Assembly (NCBI GenBank): GCA_005888365.1
Contig: VAWZ01000094.1
Location: forward strand, 5,871 to 40,976
Reading direction: 5' to 3'
Length of the DNA stretch: 35,106 bases
DNA from: Actinomycetota bacterium
GTDB lineage: Bacteria; Actinomycetota; Thermoleophilia; Gaiellales; Gaiellaceae
The notes beneath the pieces were generated by a model. That model saw only the letters and a program-made list of their open reading frames with translations. It searched no databases and had not been told where the DNA came from. The position numbers and the translations under genes are program-made. Positions within the stretch are counted from its first letter, which is position 1; each line of letters opens with the position of its first letter. Positions 15,939-22,614 of this stretch are shown here, piece after piece.

Positions 15939-16496
15939 TCAGGAATAGAGGCCCAGCCGCCCGATGAACTCGGCGACCGCCTCGGGAACAAGGCCGTCGA
16001 CGGGCTCGCCTCGCTCGATACGTTCTCGCACGTCAGACGAGGAAACCGGCACCGGCGCCATCTCGAAGAACGAGATGCGGTCGGGCGCTGGGACACGTGC
16101 GAGCGCCTCGCGCACTCGTTCGTCGGGGACGCCCGGCCGCAACGCAACGCCGAGCCGAACCAGCTCGAGGATGCGGGCGGGATCCTTCCAGCCCGGAAAG
16201 TCGGCGAACTCGTCGCCGCCGATGACGAACACCGCGTCGTCCGGCTTTCGCTCCTCGAGCGAGTCGACGGTGCGCGCATGGCGATCGAGCTGGACCTCGG
16301 CGCCCGGAACGTCCGCGAACGCGAGACGTGCGAGCTCGAGGCGGGTCGCGGCGGGAGTCTCCGCGAGCTTGTGCCCGGGATCGGCGACCACGAGTACGAG
16401 TAGGCGCTCGAGCTCGAAGTGGCCTATCGCGGCTCGGGCCAGCGCGACGTGGCCGACGTGCGGCGGGTCGAAGACACCACCGAGGATTCCGAGCAC
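15939..16496 (-). CDS. nadD: Nicotinate-nucleotide adenylyltransferase
   Basis: Makes deamido-NAD from nicotinate mononucleotide and ATP, the common step of NAD synthesis. The nucleotidyltransferase signature GGVFDPPHVGH lies near the N-terminus, and the C-terminal SSSDVRERI block is the ISSTxIR-like ATP-binding motif. VFVIGGDEFADFPGW is the characteristic middle block. The total is about 185 residues, slightly short but normal. I prefer GTG 16496, which overlaps the obgE stop as TAGTG and has GGAG 8 nt upstream; GTG 16505 is an alternative. It sits between obgE and rsfS in the common actinobacterial order. Confidence 0.93.
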   Translation of the reverse strand: MLGILGGVFDPPHVGHVALARAAIGHFELERLLVLVVADPGHKLAETPAATRLELARLAFADVPGAEVQLDRHARTVDSLEERKPDDAVFVIGGDEFADFPGWKDPARILELVRLGVALRPGVPDERVREALARVPAPDRISFFEMAPVPVSSSDVRERIERGEPVDGLVPEAVAEFIGRLGLYS

Positions 16497-17680
16497 TAGC
16501 TCCACTCCAGCGTCTCGTCGCCTACCTCGACCTCTGTGCCGCGCTTGACGCCGGCCTTCCGGAGCGCTTCCTCGAGCTCTTCCGGCGGAGGCCGAGTCCC
16601 GACGACGCGGTAGCCGCGGTCGGTACGAAAGATCCGAAACGACGGCCTGGGGCGAGGTCGCGGTCGGTACTCGAGAAAATCGGGAAGCGCATCGTTCCCG
16701 GCAGGCTTCGGAGCCTCTACCGGACAGAGCTCGAAGAGTGCGCGCTCAAGCTCCGCGACGCCCTCGCCGGTCGCGCAGGACAGCAGGAAGGTCTGCAAGA
16801 CGCCGTCGAACGAGATTCTCGGACGCTCCTGCACGAGGTCGACCTTGTTGAGGACCACGACCTCTGGGAGCTCGTCGAGACCTGCCCCGTACTCTGCAAG
16901 CTCGTGGCGGATCGCCTGGTACCGCGCCCGAATGTCGGGCGCCGCGACGTCGAGAACGTGAATCAGGAGGCGCGCACGCTCGAGATGGGCGAGGAACTCG
17001 TGGCCGAGTCCTGCGCCCTCCGCGGCGCCCTCGATCAGTCCGGGTACATCCGCGACCACGAGCTGGCGCCCGTCGGGAGCTTCAACCGTCCCGAGGACGG
17101 GCTCGATCGTCGTGAACGGGTAATCGGCGACCTTCGGCTTCGCGTTCGAGATACGCCGGAGAAGCGACGACTTGCCGGCGTTCGGGAGACCCGTGAGTGC
17201 CGCGTCGGCGACGAGCTTCAAGTGAAGGAGGTAGTCCGCCTCGTCACCCGGCAGGCCGGTCTCCGCGAAGCGTGGAGCCTGACGCGTCGGCGTCGCGAAG
17301 CGGGCATTTCCGCGGCCGCCCGGCCCTCCGTGCGCGGCCACGAAAGCCGCACCGGGCTCGGCGAGGTCGGCGACGAGCGCTCCCGCTGGGTCGAGGATCT
17401 CGGTGCCGACCGGAACGCGAAGCTCCACTGCGTTTCCGTCGGCCCCGTGCCGGCGCTTGCCGCGGCCGTTGCCGCCCCGTCCTGCGCGGACGCGCCTGAC
17501 TCCGTGGAGCGACGAGAGGTCGCGCAGGGTCGGATCAGCGCGCACGGCCACGTCCCCCCCGCGGCCCCCGTCGCCTCCGTCCGGGCCTCCGCGCGGTACG
17601 TGCTTCTCACGGCGAAAGCTGAGGCCGCCGTCGCCGCCGCGTCCGGCCTCGACGTGGATCTGAGCGCGGTCTGAGAACAT
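16496..17680 (-). CDS. obgE: Obg/CgtA GTPase
   Basis: A 394-residue GTPase involved in 50S subunit assembly and stress response. The glycine-rich Obg fold occupies residues 1-155 (GRGGDGGLSFRREKHVPRGG, GPDGGDGGRGGDV). The G domain follows, with G1 GLPNAGKSS at about 162, then DYPFTT, DVPGLIEGA and NKVD. The C-terminal OCT domain is present (YRVVGTRPPPEELEEALRKA, ending DETLEWS). The Obg-fold segment GRGKRRHGADGNAVELRVPV is the source of the 44-bp inverted copy found in rplU. It follows rpmA, as in most bacteria. Confidence 0.95.
   Translation of the reverse strand: MFSDRAQIHVEAGRGGDGGLSFRREKHVPRGGPDGGDGGRGGDVAVRADPTLRDLSSLHGVRRVRAGRGGNGRGKRRHGADGNAVELRVPVGTEILDPAGALVADLAEPGAAFVAAHGGPGGRGNARFATPTRQAPRFAETGLPGDEADYLLHLKLVADAALTGLPNAGKSSLLRRISNAKPKVADYPFTTIEPVLGTVEAPDGRQLVVADVPGLIEGAAEGAGLGHEFLAHLERARLLIHVLDVAAPDIRARYQAIRHELAEYGAGLDELPEVVVLNKVDLVQERPRISFDGVLQTFLLSCATGEGVAELERALFELCPVEAPKPAGNDALPDFLEYRPRPRPRPSFRIFRTDRGYRVVGTRPPPEELEEALRKAGVKRGTEVEVGDETLEWS
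17413..17456. repeat. 44-bp inverted repeat, copy 1 (native, inside obgE)
   Basis: This segment encodes the conserved RRHGADGNAVELRV part of the Obg fold. Its reverse complement recurs at 18058-18101 with one mismatch (position 17432 against 18082). Because it encodes conserved Obg residues, this copy is taken as the original. Confidence 0.85.
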
Positions 17681-17711
17681 CGCTCCGCCGCCTCGGCGAC
17701 GGAGCCCGGCG

Positions 17712-18014
17712 TTACTCGGCCCCGGCCGAGACGGACCCGGCCGAGACGGATCCAGCCGAGCCGGCGCTGGCGGAGACCGAGACGAAACGCTTGTCTCCGG
17801 AGCGGCCGAACTCGACGATGCCCTCGCGGAGCGCGAAGATCGTGTCGTCGCGGCCCAATCCGGCTCCGCGGCCGGGCCGGAACTTCGTTCCCCGCTGGCG
17901 GACGATGATCATGCCCGCCTTCACGGGCTGCCCCGCGAACACCTTGACGCCGAGTCGCTTCGACTCAGAGTCGCGGCCGTTACGGGATGATCCGAGGCCC
18001 TTCTTGTGCGCCAT
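17712..18014 (-). CDS. rpmA: Ribosomal protein L27
   Basis: A 100-residue 50S protein near the peptidyl-transferase centre. It begins [19 protein letters not shown], the type without a cleavable N-terminal extension, and continues [29 protein letters not shown] and [11 protein letters not shown]. After the normal end ([10 protein letters not shown]) there is a low-complexity tail of about 18 residues ([18 protein letters not shown]) encoded by 15-bp repeats. The Shine-Dalgarno AAGGAGGAG overlaps the native rplU terminus (KEE-stop) just upstream. As sequenced, the shifted rplU frame overlaps the first 94 bases of this gene. Confidence 0.96.
   Translation of the reverse strand: MAHKKGLGSSRNGRDSESKRLGVKVFAGQPVKAGMIIVRQRGTKFRPGRGAGLGRDDTIFALREGIVEFGRSGDKRFVSVSASAGSAGSVSAGSVSAGAE
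17724..17768. repeat. 15-bp tandem repeats in the rpmA tail
   Basis: Three 15-bp units (17724-17738, 17739-17753, 17754-17768) differ from each other by one to a few bases. They encode the Ser/Ala/Gly/Val-rich C-terminal tail of L27. The unit length is a multiple of three, so copy changes keep the frame. Confidence 0.65.
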
Positions 18015-18586
18015 CTAGCTCTACTCCTCCTTCGCGGCGATCGCCGACTCGAGCGCGGCGCCGGCACGGGGCCGACGGAAAAGCAGTGGAGCTTCGCGTT
18101 CGCCTGCTCGAACTCCAGAGCAGCCGCGAGCATCGGGGCGTTCCACTCGGGTGCCGCCTTCCTGATCTCGGCAACGGTCATCTCCTCGTAGCCGGACGGC
18201 ATGCCCTTCACGTGCTCGGTCGTGGGCGCCGCCTCTGCCGGTGCCGGCTTCTCCGCCTTCGCGGGAGCGGAGCGCGCCGTCCGTGTGCCGGCTCCGATCG
18301 ACTCGATCTCGATCTGGGTGAGCGAGGCGCGGAAACCCGTGTGCCGGCGATACCCCGTGCGCTTCTTGTACTTGCCGATTCGGATCTTCGGGCCCTTGAC
18401 CGCACCGACGACGCGGGCTGTGACATGCACGTCGGGATCGAGCGTCGGCGTGCCGTTCCCACCGACGAGGAGCACTGCAGGAGAGATCGTCGCGCCGTCC
18501 TCCTCGTGGAGGCGATCGACGAGCAGCCGCTCGCCCTCGCGGACGCGGTACTGCTTTCCGGCAACCTTGATGATCGCGTAGGTCAC
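17921..18586 (-). CDS. rplU: Ribosomal protein L21, C-terminus disrupted by an inserted obgE copy
   Basis: The L21 core is intact: [40 protein letters not shown] and [16 protein letters not shown]. An Ala/Pro/Lys linker then leads to a helical extension ([33 protein letters not shown]). From there the frame reads [12 protein letters not shown] and Arg/Ser-rich sequence to a stop at 17921, overlapping rpmA by 94 nt. The expected family ending, [11 protein letters not shown] then TAG at 18021, is present in another frame. The intervening segment is an inverted copy of obgE DNA, so the native 3' end has been altered. The start is GTG 18586 with AGGAG 8 nt upstream. The ribosomal core should still work; the tail is abnormal or a sequence artefact. 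Confidence 0.85.
   Translation of the reverse strand: MTYAIIKVAGKQYRVREGERLLVDRLHEEDGATISPAVLLVGGNGTPTLDPDVHVTARVVGAVKGPKIRIGKYKKRTGYRRHTGFRASLTQIEIESIGAGTRTARSAPAKAEKPAPAEAAPTTEHVKGMPSGYEEMTVAEIRKAAPEWNAPMLAAALEFEQANAKLHCFSVGPVPAPRSSRRSPRRRSRARWRTRRASDHPVTAATLSRSDSASRCSRGSP
18058..18101. repeat. 44-bp inverted repeat, copy 2 (inserted in rplU)
   Basis: Reverse complement of 17413-17456 with a single mismatch. The first shared bases on the minus strand, GAACGCGAAG, also fit the native L21 codons (EQANAK), so this looks like a junction microhomology. The other side resumes native L21 coding ([11 protein letters not shown]) in a shifted frame. Confidence 0.85.
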
Positions 18587-18636
18587 GTGTTCGACTCCTA
18601 CCAGAGAGGCCACGGGCCTGACCCGCGAGCCGGGGC

Positions 18637-18642
18637 ATGATA
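18637..18642 (-). promoter_or_regulatory. Possible -10 (TATCAT) upstream of rplU
   Basis: TATCAT on the minus strand lies 50 nt before the rplU GTG, in the 105-nt gap after rne. The -35 region is poor (TTCTCC at 17 nt). The leader between them is GC-rich and could fold. This suggests a separate start for rplU-rpmA-obgE besides read-through from rne. Confidence 0.3.
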
Positions 18643-18691
18643 GCGGACTGAATGCGCCGGAGAAGGCGAGAGCTTGGGATGAGATCCGGCT

Positions 18692-21421
18692 CTAGGCCTC
18701 GCGCCCAGACCCGAAGTCCTCGATCCACTCGGACATCGGGACGTACTCGACTACACCTTCGTCTTCCGGGCCTTCGTCTTCCGGCGCTGTCGTCTCGTCT
18801 GGCGGCTGCCCATTGTCGGTTGCAGCTGAGCCGGTTGCAGCTGAGCCGGTTGCAGCTGAGCCGGTTGCAGCTGAGCCGGTTGCAGCTGGGCCGGTTGCAG
18901 CTGGGCCGGTTGCAGCTGGGCCGGATGCCGCCGACTTGCGGCGCCGATGCCCACCGCGGCTTCCCCGTCTCGTCCGCTTGCGCTTCGGCTGGCCATCGGT
19001 CGCAGCGGACTCCTCGGGCTCTGCCGGTGCGGGCTCGTCCTCATCGGCTTCAGCCGAAGGAAGCCCTAGATCGGGTGGCGGCACGTGGATCGTCGGTCCC
19101 GGCTTCGCGCCGTCTTCGTCGGTCGCCACCTCGGGCGTGACGGCCGCCTTCTTCTTCCGGCCCCTGCCGCCCCGCGTGCCGCGCCGGGTTCGCTTCTTGG
19201 CCGGCGGCTTCTCCTCTTCGTCGGGCTCAACCTCGACCTCTCCCAGCTCCGCGACACTCGGCTCCGCCGATTCCTCGATCACCTCGGGCTCCGCAGCTTC
19301 GGCAGGTTTCTCTTCCTCGGGCTCTGCCTTCTTGCGACCGGGCGCACGGGTCGGCTTCTCCGCTTCAGCCTCGAAGGTGATGCGAGCCCCGGGCACTGCC
19401 TCGTCCGCAAGCGTCGCGTATGCGGCGCCGTTCAGGACCCGCCCGACCTTCGCCTTGATCTTCTTCCCCACGAGGTTGGCGGCTCCGGCGACGACGACGT
19501 CGTACCCGTCGACCTTGCCGACCCCGGCAGCCGCGTCGTGGAGACCGACCTCGACGAGCTTGAGCTCGAGCGTCTGGTCTTCTTTGACCGGCGCAACCGG
19601 AACAAGTACCTCGAGCTTGCCCTGCTCGAGCACCTCGAAGTGGTCGGCGTGGAGATGGCCGTTCGTCGCCGCCACGAGGAAGAACCGTCGGCGCGCGGCC
19701 GCCTCTATCGCAGCGAGACGGTTCCCGCCGGGGCCTACGAGCAGGGAGAGCACACGGGGATGGACTGCCACCCGGAAGGCCTGCACCCGCGCGGCATCCT
19801 TCGCGAGGCCACGCAACTTGCGTTCGACCTCGAGCGCGACCGTTGCGTCCGAGACGACGAACCCGTCCCCACCGCACTCGGGACACCGCCGCGTAAGGAT
19901 CTCCCGTGGCCCGTCCGTGACGTTCTGCCGCGTCATCTCTACGAGTCCGAGCGGCGAGATCTCGACGACGTACGTCTTCGTCCGATCGCTCTCGAGCTCG
20001 GCGCGGAGCGCTTCCTCGACGGTCTCCCGGTTTTTCGGATTGGCCATGTCGATGAAATCGATGACGATGATCCCGCCGATGTCCCGCAGCCGGAGCTGGC
20101 GGACGACCTCCTTCACCGCCTCCAAGTTGTTCTTGACGATCGTGTCCTCGAGCCGGCCGGAGGCGGACTTCCCACGCGATCCGACGAACCGGCCCGTGTT
20201 CACGTCGATGACGGTGAAGGCCTCTGCGTAGTCGAAGATGAGATAGCCGCCCGACGGCAGGTTGACCCGACGCTCGAGGGTCGACTGGATCTCGGCGTCG
20301 ACACCGTACGCCTCGAAGAGGGGCTCCTTCTCGCGGTAGCGCTGGACGCGCTCGATCATGTGCGGAGAGGTCTTCTTCAGGTAGCTGACGATGCGGCGAT
20401 GCGTGCGCTCGTCGTCGATCTTGGCGCCGACGAAGTCGCCCGCGAACAGGTCGCGCACGATCCGAAGAGGCAGCTCCGCCTCCTCGTAGACGAGGCTCGG
20501 CGCCTTGGCCGCCTTGGCGCGCGTCTGGATCGTCTTCCACAGCCGCTGGAGGAAGACGAGGTCGCGCTCGATGTCCTCCGCGGACGCGCCTTCCGCGGCC
20601 GTGCGGACGATGATCCCGCCCCCCTTGGGATCGAGCTTTCCGACGATGCCCTTCAGGCGTGTCCGCTCGTCGTCGTCGAGCCGGCGCGAGACGCCGGAGC
20701 CCTCGCCACTGGGGACGTACACGAGATAGCGTCCGGGGAGCGAGAGCTCCGTCGTCAGGCGGGCGCCCTTGGACTTCATCGGGTCCTTCACAGCCTGGAC
20801 GAGGACCGTCTCGCCGCGCTTGATCAGGTCCTGGATCTTGCGGGCGCCCTTCCGGCCCTCGAGCTCGGGCCCGACGATCTCGTCGACGTACAGGAACCCG
20901 TTCTTCTCGAGCCCGATCTCGACGAACGCCGCCTCCATTCCCGGAAGGACGTTGTCCACGACCCCGAGGTAGATGTTCCCCGCGATCGAGCGCCGCTCCG
21001 GGCGCTCGAGATAGACCTCGGCGACCCGATCGTCCTCGAGCACCGCGACGCGCTGCTCGCCGACGTCGACGGAGATGAGCAGCTCGCGCTTGGCGTCGGG
21101 AAGCGGTGCGCGGCGGATTGGCGTTCGGCGCCGGCGTGCCGCCTTCCGTTCGGGCTTGCGCTCGGGTCGTCCTCGTGCGGGCTGCTTGGGCTCGTCCTCC
21201 GGCTCGGCGGCTGTAGCAGTCGCTGCCCCGGCTCCCGTCTTCTTCCTTCCGCGACCGCCGCGGCTTCCGCGGCGTCTCCTCTTCTTTGCGGGTCCCGGAG
21301 CCTCTTGGGGCTCGGGCTCGGTTTGCAGAACCTCAGTGGGTTCGGGTGCTTCTCCAGCCGCGGCGTCCTCCGCCGCGGATTCCTCGGCCTTCTTGCCGAA
21401 GCGAAACCAGCGTCGTGACAA
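18692..21421 (-). CDS. rne: Ribonuclease E/G with long RG-rich tails
   Basis: A 909-residue endoribonuclease for rRNA/tRNA processing and mRNA decay. The acidic N-terminal region contains a basic RRRRGSRGGRGRKK motif (residues 48-61). An S1 domain follows at about 135-215 (IYLGVVDNVLPGMEAAFVEI). The DNase-I-like catalytic region carries the metal-binding Asp residues in FTVIDVNTGRF and GGIIVIDFIDM. The zinc-link CPECGGDG is near residue 514. The C-terminal tail is acidic and has two more basic motifs (RRGTRGGRGRKKK near 749, RRGSRGGHRRRK near 819) and seven 5-residue repeats. The start is TTG 21421 with AGAGG upstream. The tails probably bind RNA and partners, as in actinobacterial RNase E. 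Confidence 0.93.
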   Translation of the reverse strand: MSRRWFRFGKKAEESAAEDAAAGEAPEPTEVLQTEPEPQEAPGPAKKRRRRGSRGGRGRKKTGAGAATATAAEPEDEPKQPARGRPERKPERKAARRRRTPIRRAPLPDAKRELLISVDVGEQRVAVLEDDRVAEVYLERPERRSIAGNIYLGVVDNVLPGMEAAFVEIGLEKNGFLYVDEIVGPELEGRKGARKIQDLIKRGETVLVQAVKDPMKSKGARLTTELSLPGRYLVYVPSGEGSGVSRRLDDDERTRLKGIVGKLDPKGGGIIVRTAAEGASAEDIERDLVFLQRLWKTIQTRAKAAKAPSLVYEEAELPLRIVRDLFAGDFVGAKIDDERTHRRIVSYLKKTSPHMIERVQRYREKEPLFEAYGVDAEIQSTLERRVNLPSGGYLIFDYAEAFTVIDVNTGRFVGSRGKSASGRLEDTIVKNNLEAVKEVVRQLRLRDIGGIIVIDFIDMANPKNRETVEEALRAELESDRTKTYVVEISPLGLVEMTRQNVTDGPREILTRRCPECGGDGFVVSDATVALEVERKLRGLAKDAARVQAFRVAVHPRVLSLLVGPGGNRLAAIEAAARRRFFLVAATNGHLHADHFEVLEQGKLEVLVPVAPVKEDQTLELKLVEVGLHDAAAGVGKVDGYDVVVAGAANLVGKKIKAKVGRVLNGAAYATLADEAVPGARITFEAEAEKPTRAPGRKKAEPEEEKPAEAAEPEVIEESAEPSVAELGEVEVEPDEEEKPPAKKRTRRGTRGGRGRKKKAAVTPEVATDEDGAKPGPTIHVPPPDLGLPSAEADEDEPAPAEPEESAATDGQPKRKRTRRGSRGGHRRRKSAASGPAATGPAATGPAATGSAATGSAATGSAATGSAATDNGQPPDETTAPEDEGPEDEGVVEYVPMSEWIEDFGSGREA
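18818..18922. repeat. Seven 15-bp tandem repeats in the rne 3' region
   Basis: Seven consecutive units of GGTTGCAGCTGAGCC or GGTTGCAGCTGGGCC (105 bp). On the minus strand they encode GPAAT three times and GSAAT four times. An eighth degenerate unit follows. Being in frame, the array can gain or lose units without breaking the gene, as a VNTR would. Confidence 0.9.
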
Positions 21422-21450
21422 GGCGTTCCTCTCGTTCGATCGCGCGCGTG

Positions 21451-21474
21451 AAAAGAGACGCGGTCTGCGTCTCT
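21451..21474 (-). terminator. Hairpin with U-run in the rne leader (terminator or attenuator)
   Basis: On the minus strand AGAGACGC and GCGTCTCT form a perfect 8-bp stem with a 5-nt loop followed by TTTT, a classical intrinsic terminator shape. It lies about 100 nt past the stop of the 64-aa gene and about 30 nt before the rne TTG. It may end the cell-wall operon or act as an attenuator or autoregulatory hairpin in the rne 5' UTR. Confidence 0.65.
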
Positions 21475-21572
21475 GACAACGCGCTGCGGGTGTTCAAAAC
21501 CACGGCCATCGGCCTACATGAAGGGTACCAGCAGCGGTCTTCGCGACTCGGCGCTCATTTTGAAGCGAGTTC

Positions 21573-21767
21573 CTAGGCTGCTGCAGGCCGGAGCCGCGCG
21601 CGCCGCCCGCGGACCGCTCGCAGTCGCTGCGAGAGACGAGCCCAGGCCCAGGGCTCGAGCTCGGCGTAGCGCGTCTCTCCTTGACCTCGCGTCGCTTCCA
21701 GATACTCGAACCAGGCGTCGGCCTCCTCGAGCTGAAGGAGCTCTTCGGCCAGCTCAGTGTCCGGCAT
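21573..21767 (-). CDS. Small acidic hypothetical protein, 64 aa
   Basis: A 64-residue protein starting MPDTELAEELLQLEEADAWF and ending in a basic tail (LRAVRGRRARLRPAAA). It appears fully helical, with an acidic first half and a basic second half. GGGAGG lies just before the ATG, a strong Shine-Dalgarno. It is the last gene of the mreB-rodA run, 58 nt after the 262-aa gene and just before the rne leader hairpin. No family is recognised. Confidence 0.6.
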   Translation of the reverse strand: MPDTELAEELLQLEEADAWFEYLEATRGQGETRYAELEPWAWARLSQRLRAVRGRRARLRPAAA

Positions 21768-21825
21768 CGTTCCTCCCATCGACCCGTTCGGGCGGATGCT
21801 AGGTCCCGCTCCGGACGGACTCCGG

Positions 21826-22614
21826 TCAGACCGGCGCGAGCCTGAGACGCCGGACAGCCTCGGCGAGCGCCCACGTCGTCCCGGCCGCGACGGCGGCGTT
21901 CGCGAGCGGCCCAGGGAGCGTTCCCCCGGCTCTTCTCGCGGCCTCGCGCAAGAGGTAGCTGAGGGCCAGGGCGGCTGTCGCCGCACCGGCGAGCGCGGGG
22001 AGCTCTTGCGGGGTGGCGCCCGCCCGCAGCGAGCGCAGTCGAGCCACGGTGCGCACCTGCTCGAGGGCGAGGACGGGCCGGGACGCGCGCTTCCGTCCTC
22101 CCAACGCCCCGATGAGCGCGGCACGGATCACAGAGGTCCCCACCAGCTTGTCCGAGACGACGTCGTGCAGCACGGGGATGCGCCGGGCGAGATCCGTCCA
22201 ATGTTCGGATGCATCGGCGATCCGGCGGCCGATCTCGTCGATCGGGAACCCTTCTCCGGCACGGCACTCGACGACGAACGGCGTCAGAACGAAGGGTGGA
22301 GTCCAACGCTCTTGCGGCCACAGTTGCACCAGGACGACCGGCACTCCCGCACGATCGGCCGCACGAACGAGCGCCTCGTCCGCCGTGCTCGGCTCTCCGG
22401 CCATCACGTGGACGAGCCCCTCGGCCCCCTGAACCTGCGACGTCGCGTCCGCGACGACCGCGCCCGGCTCCGCCCCGGCGGCAACCTCGCGCGCGAGCTG
22501 CTCGCAGAGCATGCCGCTGACCACGATCCGCCCGGCGCGCGCGGGCTCGGTCTCCTCCTGAATCGCCTGCACCAGCCGGCGAACCTCGAAGAGCTGGGCC
22601 CGAGCGCCGATCAC
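21826..22614 (-). CDS. Conserved hypothetical protein linked to rodA, 262 aa
   Basis: A 262-residue protein with an alpha/beta N-terminal half (RIVVSGMLCEQLAREVAAG, GLVHVMAGEPSTADEALV, GVPVVLVQLWPQERW) that resembles a degenerate nucleotide-binding fold without a P-loop. The C-terminal half is helical and hydrophobic (PALAGAATAALALSYLLRE, LANAAVAAGTTWALAEAV), like DUF697/YcjF-type domains. It starts at GTG 22614, overlapping the rodA stop as GTGA, so it is translationally coupled to rodA. That coupling suggests a job in cell elongation or envelope assembly. The family name is a tentative visual match. Confidence 0.65.
   Translation of the reverse strand: MIGARAQLFEVRRLVQAIQEETEPARAGRIVVSGMLCEQLAREVAAGAEPGAVVADATSQVQGAEGLVHVMAGEPSTADEALVRAADRAGVPVVLVQLWPQERWTPPFVLTPFVVECRAGEGFPIDEIGRRIADASEHWTDLARRIPVLHDVVSDKLVGTSVIRAALIGALGGRKRASRPVLALEQVRTVARLRSLRAGATPQELPALAGAATAALALSYLLREAARRAGGTLPGPLANAAVAAGTTWALAEAVRRLRLAPV

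Noticed and set aside
17413-18101. 44-bp inverted repeats as ends of an insertion sequence
   Set aside because: The DNA between is rpmA plus parts of obgE and rplU, with no transposase or target-site duplication, and one copy is native obgE coding sequence.
18818-18922. CRISPR-like array
   Set aside because: 15-bp units without spacers, in frame within rne; a coding tandem repeat.
19085-21418. Very long open frame on the plus strand opposite rne (about 777 codons)
   Set aside because: Antisense shadow of a high-GC gene; no domain, and the opposite strand encodes unmistakable RNase E/G.
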